From Pseudomonas brassicacearum subsp. brassicacearum (lineage in GTDB: Bacteria > Pseudomonadota > Gammaproteobacteria > Pseudomonadales > Pseudomonadaceae), in NCBI RefSeq assembly GCF_008801605.1, contig NZ_VZPJ01000002.1:186001-250000 (forward strand): a DNA stretch of 64,000 nt. Direction: 5' to 3'. A program made the translations under genes and the position numbers. Of this stretch, positions 13,538 through 21,112 are shown one piece after another. Every line of letters begins with the position of its first letter. The stretch's first letter is position 1. The notes under the pieces are model-generated. The model had not been told where the DNA came from. It saw only the letters and a program-made list of their open reading frames with translations, and searched no databases.

Positions 13538-14185
13538 ATGAACAGCCTGACCCGGAAAACAGCTTCCTTCGATGTCGATGCGCAAAAGAGCTTCACGCCG
13601 CTATGCCCCGATGAGCTTCCAGTGCCGGGCGGCGACCAGATTGCCGGTGAGCTGAATTTCATCGCGTCCCTGGCCAGCCTCCGCGTCGGCAGCAAGGACG
13701 CCCATTCGCCCCTGGCGCCGTGGGTGGTCGCCGATCACGCACAGATGTTCGTGCCGACCGGGCTCGAGCATGCCGATATCACCTGGGTCAGCCACTGCGT
13801 TCCCGGCACCGAAGGTTTCGCTTTGCTGGATCAACTGCCGACTCCCTACGACTACGACTATTTCGTCTGGAAGGGCGTCGAGCCGGATTTGCACCCCTAC
13901 GGCGCCTGCTATCACGACCTGCACGGCAAGCTGTCCACCGGGGTGATCGAGTACCTGAACGGCCTGGGTGTGGAGCAGGTGATAGTTGGCGGGCTGGCGC
14001 TGGATTTCTGCGTCAAGACCACCGTTTTGCAACTGGCCGCCGCCGGCTTCAAGGTGATCATTCACCTCCCGGCCTGTCGGGCCATCAGTGAAGAGGGGGC
14101 TATTCAAGCCATTCAAGACATGCGGCAAGCGGGCGTCTCGGTTGCCGCGACGCGCGAAGAAACCATCCGCCTGGCAAACGCATAA
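13538..14185 (+). CDS. pncA: Nicotinamidase
   Basis: A 215-residue cysteine hydrolase of the isochorismatase superfamily that deamidates nicotinamide to nicotinate. The catalytic triad is visible as Asp14 (FDVDAQKSF), the Lys in FVWKGVEPD, and Cys158 (GLALDFCVKTTVLQL). The metal-binding Asp/His are in VVADHAQMF. The ATG at 13538 has a good AAGAGGAGAAA site, so it is preferred over an upstream in-frame ATG at 13487 whose extension would overlie the operator. It is the first gene of pncA-pncB-nadE, which run from nicotinamide to NAD. Confidence 0.93.
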   Translation: MNSLTRKTASFDVDAQKSFTPLCPDELPVPGGDQIAGELNFIASLASLRVGSKDAHSPLAPWVVADHAQMFVPTGLEHADITWVSHCVPGTEGFALLDQLPTPYDYDYFVWKGVEPDLHPYGACYHDLHGKLSTGVIEYLNGLGVEQVIVGGLALDFCVKTTVLQLAAAGFKVIIHLPACRAISEEGAIQAIQDMRQAGVSVAATREETIRLANA

Positions 14186-14194
14186 GGAAGAGCC

Positions 14195-15424
14195 ATGGAC
14201 AGTGCATTCGATTCAAGCAGCGGCACCATCCAGAGTCTTCTGGATACCGACTACTACACCTTCACCATGATGCAGGCGGTCTTGCACCAGCACCCGAATG
14301 TCGAGGTGGAATACCAGTTCATCGTGCGTTCCAAGGAGCGCCTCGGTCACCTGATCCCGGATATTCGTGTCGAGCTTGAGAGGCTCGCCGGGCTGCAGCT
14401 GCGCGAGGGGGAGCAGCGGTTTCTGTTCAACAAGCGTTTCCGTGAGTACCTGACACCGGACTTCGAGCAGTTCCTCGGCCTGTTTCGCTTCAATTTGCGC
14501 TACATACACGTTTCGGAAGTCGACGGCCAACTGCACATCCGCGTCCGTGGGCCGATGTTGCACTGCATCATGTTCGAGCAGCCGGTATTGGCGATGGTCA
14601 GCGAACTGCGCAACCGCGAGAAATACCCCGAGGTCGAGTTGGCCGACGTCACCCGCAAGCTGTACCAGAAGTTCGAATGGCTGGAGAAAAACGCCAGCCG
14701 TGAAGAACTCGCCGAGTTTCGCGTTTCAGACTTCTCCACCCGGCGGCGGCTGTCGTTCAGGGCCCAGCGTGAAGTGGTGAATATCATGCGCAGCGATTTT
14801 CCTGGGGTCTTTGTCGGCACCAGTAACGCTCACTTGGCTTACGAGTTCGATCTGCCCCTGATAGGCACCATGGCTCACCAATGGCTGATGGTGCATCAAC
14901 AACTCGGGCGCTTGCGCGAGAGCCAGAACGCGGCGTTGGAAAACTGGGTGCGCGAGTATCGTGGCCGCCTCGGTATCGCCCTGACGGACTGCATCAGCAC
15001 CGACTTCTTCCTCAAGGATTTCGACCTGTACTTTGCCAAGCTCTATGACGGCCTGCGCCAGGATTCCGGTGACCCTATCGTCTGGGCTGACAAGGTGCTG
15101 GGGCGTTACCAGGAACTGGGCATCGACCCGCGCACCAAGGACCTGATGTTCTCCGATGGCCTCAATTTCGAAAAGTGCCTGCCGATCCTGCGTCATATTC
15201 GCGGCAAGGCCAAATTCGGTTTTGGCATGGGCACCAGCCTGGCCTGCGATGTCGACGGGGTTGAACCGCTGAGCATCGTCATGAAGCTGGTGCGGGTCCA
15301 CGGCGAGCCGGTCGTGAAGTTCTCCGACGACCCGATCAAGAACGTCTGCGAGGATGCCTCGTTTCTGCGGTACGCCGCCCAAGTGTTCAACGTTGCCCTG
15401 ATCAATCCACAGTTGGGAGCCTGA
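14195..15424 (+). CDS. pncB: Nicotinate phosphoribosyltransferase
   Basis: A 409-residue enzyme making nicotinate mononucleotide from nicotinate and PRPP, usually with ATP hydrolysis. The N-terminal segment LLDTDYYTFTMMQAVLHQHP is the typical start of the family. The TSNAHLAYEFDLPLIGTMAH region carries the conserved active-site His area, and RQDSGDP and FGMGTSL contribute to phosphoribosyl binding. It has an AAGGAAGAG Shine-Dalgarno. It lies 9 bases after pncA and one base before nadE, so the three genes form one operon. Confidence 0.95.
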   Translation: MDSAFDSSSGTIQSLLDTDYYTFTMMQAVLHQHPNVEVEYQFIVRSKERLGHLIPDIRVELERLAGLQLREGEQRFLFNKRFREYLTPDFEQFLGLFRFNLRYIHVSEVDGQLHIRVRGPMLHCIMFEQPVLAMVSELRNREKYPEVELADVTRKLYQKFEWLEKNASREELAEFRVSDFSTRRRLSFRAQREVVNIMRSDFPGVFVGTSNAHLAYEFDLPLIGTMAHQWLMVHQQLGRLRESQNAALENWVREYRGRLGIALTDCISTDFFLKDFDLYFAKLYDGLRQDSGDPIVWADKVLGRYQELGIDPRTKDLMFSDGLNFEKCLPILRHIRGKAKFGFGMGTSLACDVDGVEPLSIVMKLVRVHGEPVVKFSDDPIKNVCEDASFLRYAAQVFNVALINPQLGA

Positions 15425-15425
15425 T

Positions 15426-16265
15426 ATGACTACGCTTGTGCAAGAACGCATTGCCCGGGAACTGGGCATCGACCGTCAACTCACACGGGGTGGCGAAGCA
15501 ACCGAGGTTGCCCGCCGCATCGAATTCATCAAGCAGATCTTGCGCGAGTCGGGCTGCAAGTCCCTGGTCCTGGGGATCAGTGGCGGTGTCGACTCTCTCA
15601 CCGCCGGCCGCCTGTGTCAGTTGGCCGTGGAGCAACTGCGGGGTGAAGACTACGAGGCGCGCTTTATCGCCGTCCGGTTGCCCTACAAGGCTCAGGCCGA
15701 TGAGCAAGACGCCCAGGCGTCCCTGGACTTCATCCGGCCGGACTTGATCACCACCAGCAACATCGCCGCTGGTGTTGACGGGCTGATGGGCAGTATCGCC
15801 ATCGATGGCTTGCAGCCTGGCGCCGAGCTCATCGACTTTGCCAAAGGCAACGCCAAGGCCCGGGCCCGGATGCTGGCGCAATACACCATTGCCAATCTGA
15901 GCAATGGGTTGGTGGTGGGCACCGATCATGGGGCGGAGGCGGTGATGGGTTTTTTTACCAAGTTTGGCGACGGCGCGTGCGACCTGGCACCGCTGTCCGG
16001 GTTGACGAAGACTCAGGTGAGATTGTTGGCCGATGCGATGGGCGCCCCCGCATACCTGGTGTGCAAGGCGCCGACCGCTGATTTGGAAGACCTGGCACCC
16101 GGTAAGCTGGATGAGGTGGCGTATGGCTGCAGCTACGAGGAAATCGATGGGTATCTGATGGGCGAAGAGGTGTCGCCGCAGGCGCGACAGATCATTGAAC
16201 GCGCCTACCTCAAGACGGCCCACAAACGAGCATTGCCCCGCGTCCCGCCTACCCGGTCTGAATGA
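15426..16265 (+). CDS. nadE: NH3-dependent NAD+ synthetase
   Basis: A 279-residue ATP-pyrophosphatase that amidates nicotinate adenine dinucleotide to NAD+. The SGGVDS P-loop is near residue 52, and the GTDHGAEAVMGFFTKFGDGA segment marks the substrate pocket. There is no nitrilase-type glutaminase domain, so free ammonia is the amide donor. It starts one base after the pncB stop. Its stop converges on the chemoreceptor gene with 3 bases between them and no visible terminator. Confidence 0.95.
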   Translation: MTTLVQERIARELGIDRQLTRGGEATEVARRIEFIKQILRESGCKSLVLGISGGVDSLTAGRLCQLAVEQLRGEDYEARFIAVRLPYKAQADEQDAQASLDFIRPDLITTSNIAAGVDGLMGSIAIDGLQPGAELIDFAKGNAKARARMLAQYTIANLSNGLVVGTDHGAEAVMGFFTKFGDGACDLAPLSGLTKTQVRLLADAMGAPAYLVCKAPTADLEDLAPGKLDEVAYGCSYEEIDGYLMGEEVSPQARQIIERAYLKTAHKRALPRVPPTRSE

Positions 16266-16268
16266 CCC

Positions 16269-18158
16269 TCAGATCTTGAAGGTGTTGACCATTTGTTGCA
16301 GGCGGCGTGACTGGTTTTCCAGTTCTGTGCAGGCCTGCAAGGTGGATTGCAAATTGCCGACCATTTGCTGGTTCAGGTCATTGATGTGGCTGATGTCGCG
16401 ATCCAGATTGTCCACCACCGAGGTTTGTTCTTCGGTGGCGGTGGCTACCGACAGGTTGATCTCATCGATCTCGCCGATGCCCAGCAGCACGCGATTGAGT
16501 CGCTCGCCCGCAAGCCTGGCGGTAGTGACGTTGTCGTCGCTGTGACGCTGGCTTTCGAGCATGGCGCTCACGGCGCTACCGGCACCTGCTTGCAGTTCCT
16601 CGATCATGCTGTGGATTTCCTGGGCGGACTGCTGGGTGCGATGGGCGAGCGTACGCACTTCGTCCGAGACCACTGCAAAACCGCGCCCGGCATCTCCGGC
16701 ACGGGCGGCCTCGATGGCAGCGTTAAGGGCCAGCAAGTTGGTCTGGTCGGAGATGCCTTTGATGACGTCGAGAATACGTCCGATCTTCAGCGTTTTCTCA
16801 TTCAGGCTTTCGATGTCCTGGCGGGTATTGACCACCTGCGACGAGAGTTGCGACATGGCGCTGATACTGCGCTGCACCACCGACTGACCTTCCTGGGTCT
16901 GATCCCTGGTATCAGAGGCGCGGCTTGAGGCATGAGCGGCGCTGCGGGCGATTTCCTGCGCTGCGGCCCCAAGCTCGTTGATAGCCGCGGCGACGTTATG
17001 GGTCAGCGCCGCTTGAGTGTCAGAGCTTTCCAGTGACGCGTTTGACGCCTGGCTGACCTGTGCCGCCAATTGGGTGAGCTGGACACTGGACGCCAGGACT
17101 TCTCGGATCGACTGCTGGATACGTTCGACGAAGCGGTTGAAGCCCCCGGCCATCATGCCGAACTCGTCCCGGGACAGGCTGTGCAGGCGCTGGGTCAGGT
17201 CGCCTTCGCCATCGGCTATGGATTGCATGGCCGAGCCCATGCGGCGTAATGGTCGCATCAGGGCATTGATCAACAGACCGAGCAAACCGACCGTGACCAG
17301 CATGGCGATCAATGTGGCGACCAGCGCCGAAGTGCGAAACTCGTGGAGTGCGGCGTAGGCCTTGTCTTTATCCACTGAAAGTCCGATGGACCAGTGCAGC
17401 GAGGGCAGGCCGTTGATCGGGGTAAAAGTGACGATCCGCGTTCGGCCATTTTCCTGCACTTCATTCAGGGCGCTGTTGATGCTCGGCGGGCCTTCGGGGA
17501 ACGCTTGGGCGAGTGTCTTGGTCACTCGTGTGTTGTCCGGGTGCACCAGGATCTTGCCGTCGTCGCTGACCAGGAAGGCATAGCCTATGCCGTTGAGGTC
17601 CACGGCATTGATGATTTTCGCGAGTTGCTCCAGGCTCAGGCTCGCACCCAGCACACCCACGGCCTTGCCATTGACCTTGATCGGCGCTGCTTGGGTCATG
17701 ATCAGATAATCAATACCGGCACCGATGTAGGGTTCGGTCAGCACCGGTTCAAGGCTGCGAGCCGCGTCTTTGTACCAGGCGCGCTGGCGAACATCATACC
17801 CGTCGGGCATTACCCGTTCGGGATGGATAAAGAAACGACTGTCTTCAAGGCCGACGTAGCTGGCGATGAAGGTCTTTGCAATGATGTCCTGGGAGAGAAT
17901 TGCGCCGATGTTCTGCGGGGTGGGATTGGCGGCGATGGTTTCGGCGGCACCTTCGATCAACAGGATCCGGCCTGCCAGCCAACTGTCGAGGTTCGCGCCC
18001 AGCAACTGGCCGGTGGCCTGTAGGTTGCGGTGCAGTGCTTCGCGGGTGCTGGCTTGCTGGCGATGGTCGTTGAACAACGAGAAAGACAGGAATACCGCCA
18101 TCACGATGACGCAGGCCCCCAGAAGAATCTTGTGGCCGAATTTCAGATTGATGCCCAT
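16269..18158 (-). CDS. Methyl-accepting chemotaxis protein with dCache sensor
   Basis: A 629-residue chemoreceptor: membrane helix at about 10-28, periplasmic dCache domain at about 35-275, second membrane helix near 285-305, HAMP domain, and a long cytoplasmic signalling domain whose tip reads DVIKGISDQTNLLALNAAIE. The sensor has the RxWY signature (RQRAWYKDA) found in amino-acid and amine-binding dCache receptors. However, the distal strand reads GVLGASLSLEQ, where those receptors usually carry an Asp (GxDxSL). The ligand may therefore differ and cannot be named. No CheR-docking pentapeptide is seen at the C-terminus (QQMVNTFKI). Confidence 0.92.
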   Translation of the reverse strand: MGINLKFGHKILLGACVIVMAVFLSFSLFNDHRQQASTREALHRNLQATGQLLGANLDSWLAGRILLIEGAAETIAANPTPQNIGAILSQDIIAKTFIASYVGLEDSRFFIHPERVMPDGYDVRQRAWYKDAARSLEPVLTEPYIGAGIDYLIMTQAAPIKVNGKAVGVLGASLSLEQLAKIINAVDLNGIGYAFLVSDDGKILVHPDNTRVTKTLAQAFPEGPPSINSALNEVQENGRTRIVTFTPINGLPSLHWSIGLSVDKDKAYAALHEFRTSALVATLIAMLVTVGLLGLLINALMRPLRRMGSAMQSIADGEGDLTQRLHSLSRDEFGMMAGGFNRFVERIQQSIREVLASSVQLTQLAAQVSQASNASLESSDTQAALTHNVAAAINELGAAAQEIARSAAHASSRASDTRDQTQEGQSVVQRSISAMSQLSSQVVNTRQDIESLNEKTLKIGRILDVIKGISDQTNLLALNAAIEAARAGDAGRGFAVVSDEVRTLAHRTQQSAQEIHSMIEELQAGAGSAVSAMLESQRHSDDNVTTARLAGERLNRVLLGIGEIDEINLSVATATEEQTSVVDNLDRDISHINDLNQQMVGNLQSTLQACTELENQSRRLQQMVNTFKI

Positions 18159-18350
18159 GAGGAATTCTCGTCTGGTTTCTTTTTTATTGATCGAATCCCC
18201 GCAGGCTCAGGGCTGGTCGAAGATTTAATGAGCGGGCGGATTTTGTCGAACTAGAAAAAACGATGGGCCATCGTGAGTTTTCTTGTGGGCATGAAAGAGG
18301 TGCGAATGGAGTTTTCAAAGGGGACCTCGGGTCCCGAACGGAGTGGGCAA

Positions 18351-18947
18351 ATGACACAGGCAATCGGCATCAAGGATCGCGTACGAATCAAGCACGTCGA
18401 AGTCCTCTCGGATAATTGGTACGTGCTGCGCAAGACCACCTACGACTACCTCGGCCGCAACGGCCAATGGCGCGAGCTGACGCGCGAGACCTACGACCGG
18501 GGCAACGGCGCCACCATCCTGCTGTACAGCAAGGCCAAGCAGACCGTGGTGTTGACCCGGCAATTCCGCTTCCCGGCCTTCGTCAACGGGCACGACGACC
18601 TGTTGATAGAAACCTGCGCTGGCCTGTTGGATAACGACGACCCGCACACCTGCATCCGCAAGGAAACCCAGGAAGAAACCGGCTATATCATCCAGGACGT
18701 GCGCAAGGTGTTCGACGCCTTCATGAGCCCGGGTTCGGTGACTGAACGGGTGCATTTTTTCGTCGGCGAGTATTTCGATGAAGACAAGCAGCACGCAGGC
18801 GGCGGCCTGGAAGCCGAGGGCGAAGAGATCGAAGTGCTGGAGCTGCCCCTCGACCAGGCCTTGGGCATGATCGAGACCGGGGAGATTTGCGACGGCAAGA
18901 CCATCATGCTGTTGCAGTACGCCAAGCTGCATCGGCTGCTGGATTAG
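18351..18947 (+). CDS. nudK: GDP-mannose pyrophosphatase NudK
   Basis: A 198-residue Nudix hydrolase that splits GDP-mannose to GMP and mannose-1-phosphate in E. coli. The Nudix box reads GLLDNDDPHTCIRKETQEET followed by GY, one residue shorter than the consensus, as in E. coli NudK. The MSPGSVTERVHFF and AGGGLEAEGEEIEVLELP regions also match that protein closely. The ATG at 18351 with a GGAG site is chosen; upstream in-frame starts are possible but give a non-conserved tail. The link to the GDP-mannose-using rhamnan operon 13 kb away is suggestive only. Confidence 0.9.
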   Translation: MTQAIGIKDRVRIKHVEVLSDNWYVLRKTTYDYLGRNGQWRELTRETYDRGNGATILLYSKAKQTVVLTRQFRFPAFVNGHDDLLIETCAGLLDNDDPHTCIRKETQEETGYIIQDVRKVFDAFMSPGSVTERVHFFVGEYFDEDKQHAGGGLEAEGEEIEVLELPLDQALGMIETGEICDGKTIMLLQYAKLHRLLD

Positions 18948-19930
18948 CCCCAGGCCTCCTCTGGGCGACCCTCACCGCTGCCGAATCTTTCGCGATAGGC
19001 GGAGGGCGGCAAACCGATAGCGTTCCTGAACGCGGCCCGGAAACTCTCCACCGACCGATAGCCGCAGGCCTGGGCGATGCCGGCCGTGCTCTGGTCGGTG
19101 CTTTCCAGCAGCGCCCGTGCCCGGTTCAAGCGTTCCTGTTGCAGCCAGGTCTTGGGCGGCAGGCCGGTGGTTTCGACGAAGCGGCGCAGGAAGGTGCGCT
19201 CGCTCATGGCGACGCGGGCGGCCATGTCGCCGACGCTTAGGGGCTGGTCGAGGTTTTCACGCATCCACTGCAGGACGCGGGTCAGTTCGTTGCGTGGTGA
19301 CTTGCTCACGGGGGCGATGATGAACTGGGCCTGGCCACCGGTCCGTTGCGGCGCCATGACCAGGCGACGGGCCACCGAGTTGGCGATGTGCGTGCCGAAG
19401 TCCCGGGCAATCAGGTGCAGGCAGGCGTCGATGCCGGCGGCGCTGCCGGCGGAGGTGATCAATTGCCCGGAATCGACATACAGCACATTCGGGTCAACCG
19501 TGATCAGCGGGAAGCGCTCAGCCAGTTCTGCGCAGAATTGCCAATGGGTGGTCGCGGTCTTGCCGTCGAGCAGCCCGGTGGCAGCCAGGGCAAACACCCC
19601 CGAGCAGATCGACAGCAGGCGTGCACCGCGGGCATGGGCGCGGCGCAGTGCTTGTAATAACGCTTCAGGAGGCGGTTCGTGGTGACTGCGCCAGCCGGGG
19701 ATGATGATGGTTCGCGCGGTAACCAGTGCTTCGAGGCCCGCGTCGACGGCTATCCGAAGGCCTCCCAGCGCATGCATCGGTCCAGCGTCGACGGCGACGA
19801 TTTGATGGCCATACCACGGTACATCCAGCTCAGGGCGAGGCAGGCCGAAGATCTCCAGGGCGATACCAAACTCGAACACGCAAAGGCCTTCATAAACGAG
19901 GATTGCCACGGTTCCGGGATGCGCATGCAT
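18944..19930 (-). CDS. GlxA/FtrA-type AraC-family regulator
   Basis: A 328-residue regulator. The N-terminal DJ-1/PfpI-like domain (VAILVYEGLCVFEFGIALEI to about residue 185) includes the pseudo-nucleophile elbow LLSICSGVFALA. The C-terminal AraC helix-turn-helix pair (about 215-315) includes VAMSERTFLRRFVETTGLPP and ACGYRSVESFRAAFRNAIGL. This layout is typical of GlxA/FtrA-like regulators, many of which sense quaternary amines or arginine-related compounds. The ATG at 19930 with a GGTGGA site is preferred over the GTG five codons upstream. Its end overlaps the nudK end by 4 bases. Target genes are not evident. Confidence 0.87.
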   Translation of the reverse strand: MHAHPGTVAILVYEGLCVFEFGIALEIFGLPRPELDVPWYGHQIVAVDAGPMHALGGLRIAVDAGLEALVTARTIIIPGWRSHHEPPPEALLQALRRAHARGARLLSICSGVFALAATGLLDGKTATTHWQFCAELAERFPLITVDPNVLYVDSGQLITSAGSAAGIDACLHLIARDFGTHIANSVARRLVMAPQRTGGQAQFIIAPVSKSPRNELTRVLQWMRENLDQPLSVGDMAARVAMSERTFLRRFVETTGLPPKTWLQQERLNRARALLESTDQSTAGIAQACGYRSVESFRAAFRNAIGLPPSAYRERFGSGEGRPEEAWG

Positions 19931-20061
19931 TTGGCGTAAATCCACCGTTTATTGTCTTGCGCTGCACTGTAGCGGACGTGCCCGTGTCCCTACAATCGAT
20001 CGCAGGTAATCGGGAAAACCAAGACGGTTGAGCCTTTGCAAAGGTGGATAAGGGACGCGAA

Positions 20062-21051
20062 ATGAAGAAAGTCGCCGTGGTGGGCTGCACCGGTGCAGTG
20101 GGCATGACCATGCTGCAATTGCTTGAAAATACCGATTATGAAGTGGTGTGCATGGCCTCTGGCCGTTCGGCGGGCAAGCGCTTGAAGGTGGGGAAGGGCG
20201 AGCACCTGGTCGAAGCCTTTTCGGTCGAGGGTTGTGCCGAGTGCGATATCGTCTTCCTGTGTGTGTCTGGGGCTTTCGCCTTGGAGTATGGCGAGCGTCT
20301 GGCTGAGAACGCCTACGTCATTGATAACTCCTCGGCCTTCCGTTACGACCCGGCGATTCCGCTCCTGGTGCCGCCCATCAACGGTCAGCGCTACAAGGGC
20401 GAAAAACTGATCGCCAACCCCAATTGTTCCTCGGCTATTGCGCTGATGGTGCTGGGGCCGCTGCATCAGGCCTTCGGGTTGGAGAGCGCGATCATTTCCA
20501 CTTACCAGGCCGCCAGTGGTGCAGGGCAGCCAGCGATGCTGGAGCTGCGGGAGAAGGCCAAGTCCTTCAGCGATTATGGCGACCGCGATGACAGCGAGCA
20601 CTTCGCCCATAACCTGGCCTTCAACGTGATTCCCCAGGTCGATTCGTTCGAAGCCAATGGTTACACCCGTGAAGAAATGAAAGTGGTCTGGGAGCTGCGC
20701 AAGGTCCTGGATGAGCCGGCGTTGGCTATCAGCACCACGGCGGTGCGGGTGCCGACCCTGCGCTCCCATGCCGAGAGCCTGAGCCTACGGTTCAAAGAGC
20801 CTGTCCAGTCATTGGCGCAGGTGCATGAGTTGTTGCGCGCGGCGCCGGGGGTTGAAGTGGTGGATGAGCCGGAGTATGGCGCCTATCCGATGCCCATGAC
20901 TTCCACCTACAAGCATGCGGTGGAAGTCGGGCGGATTCGCTACAACCTGATCTATGGCGAGCATGGGCTGGACCTGTTCATCAGCGGTGACCAGTTACTG
21001 CGGGGGGCGGCATTGAACGCGTTCGAAATCATGCAATTGATCAAGCATTGA
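20062..21051 (+). CDS. Aspartate-semialdehyde dehydrogenase family protein
   Basis: A 329-residue NAD(P)-dependent dehydrogenase of the Asd/ArgC superfamily. The Rossmann motif VVGCTGAVG is at residues 6-14. The active-site cysteine is Cys122 in IANPNCSSA, and the substrate-binding region follows (STYQAASGAGQPAM). The known reaction reduces aspartyl phosphate to aspartate semialdehyde for Lys/Met/Thr synthesis. Pseudomonas carries the main asd beside leuB, so this may be a paralogue. The ATG at 20062 after AGGGA is preferred to the GTG 18 bases upstream. It stands alone between two minus-strand genes and has its own terminator. Confidence 0.85.
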   Translation: MKKVAVVGCTGAVGMTMLQLLENTDYEVVCMASGRSAGKRLKVGKGEHLVEAFSVEGCAECDIVFLCVSGAFALEYGERLAENAYVIDNSSAFRYDPAIPLLVPPINGQRYKGEKLIANPNCSSAIALMVLGPLHQAFGLESAIISTYQAASGAGQPAMLELREKAKSFSDYGDRDDSEHFAHNLAFNVIPQVDSFEANGYTREEMKVVWELRKVLDEPALAISTTAVRVPTLRSHAESLSLRFKEPVQSLAQVHELLRAAPGVEVVDEPEYGAYPMPMTSTYKHAVEVGRIRYNLIYGEHGLDLFISGDQLLRGAALNAFEIMQLIKH

Positions 21052-21074
21052 TCAAGTCCGGCCCCGAACAGTAG

Positions 21075-21109
21075 AAACGCGCCGCCGTGTTCAAGGGGTG
21101 CGCGTTTTT
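21075..21109 (+). terminator. Terminator between the Asd-like gene and the sulfatase gene
   Basis: AAACGCGC pairs with GCGCGTTT across a 17-base loop and is followed by T residues. It lies 24 bases past the Asd-like stop codon and faces the 3' end of the convergent sulfatase gene. Confidence 0.75.
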
Positions 21110-21112
21110 CGT

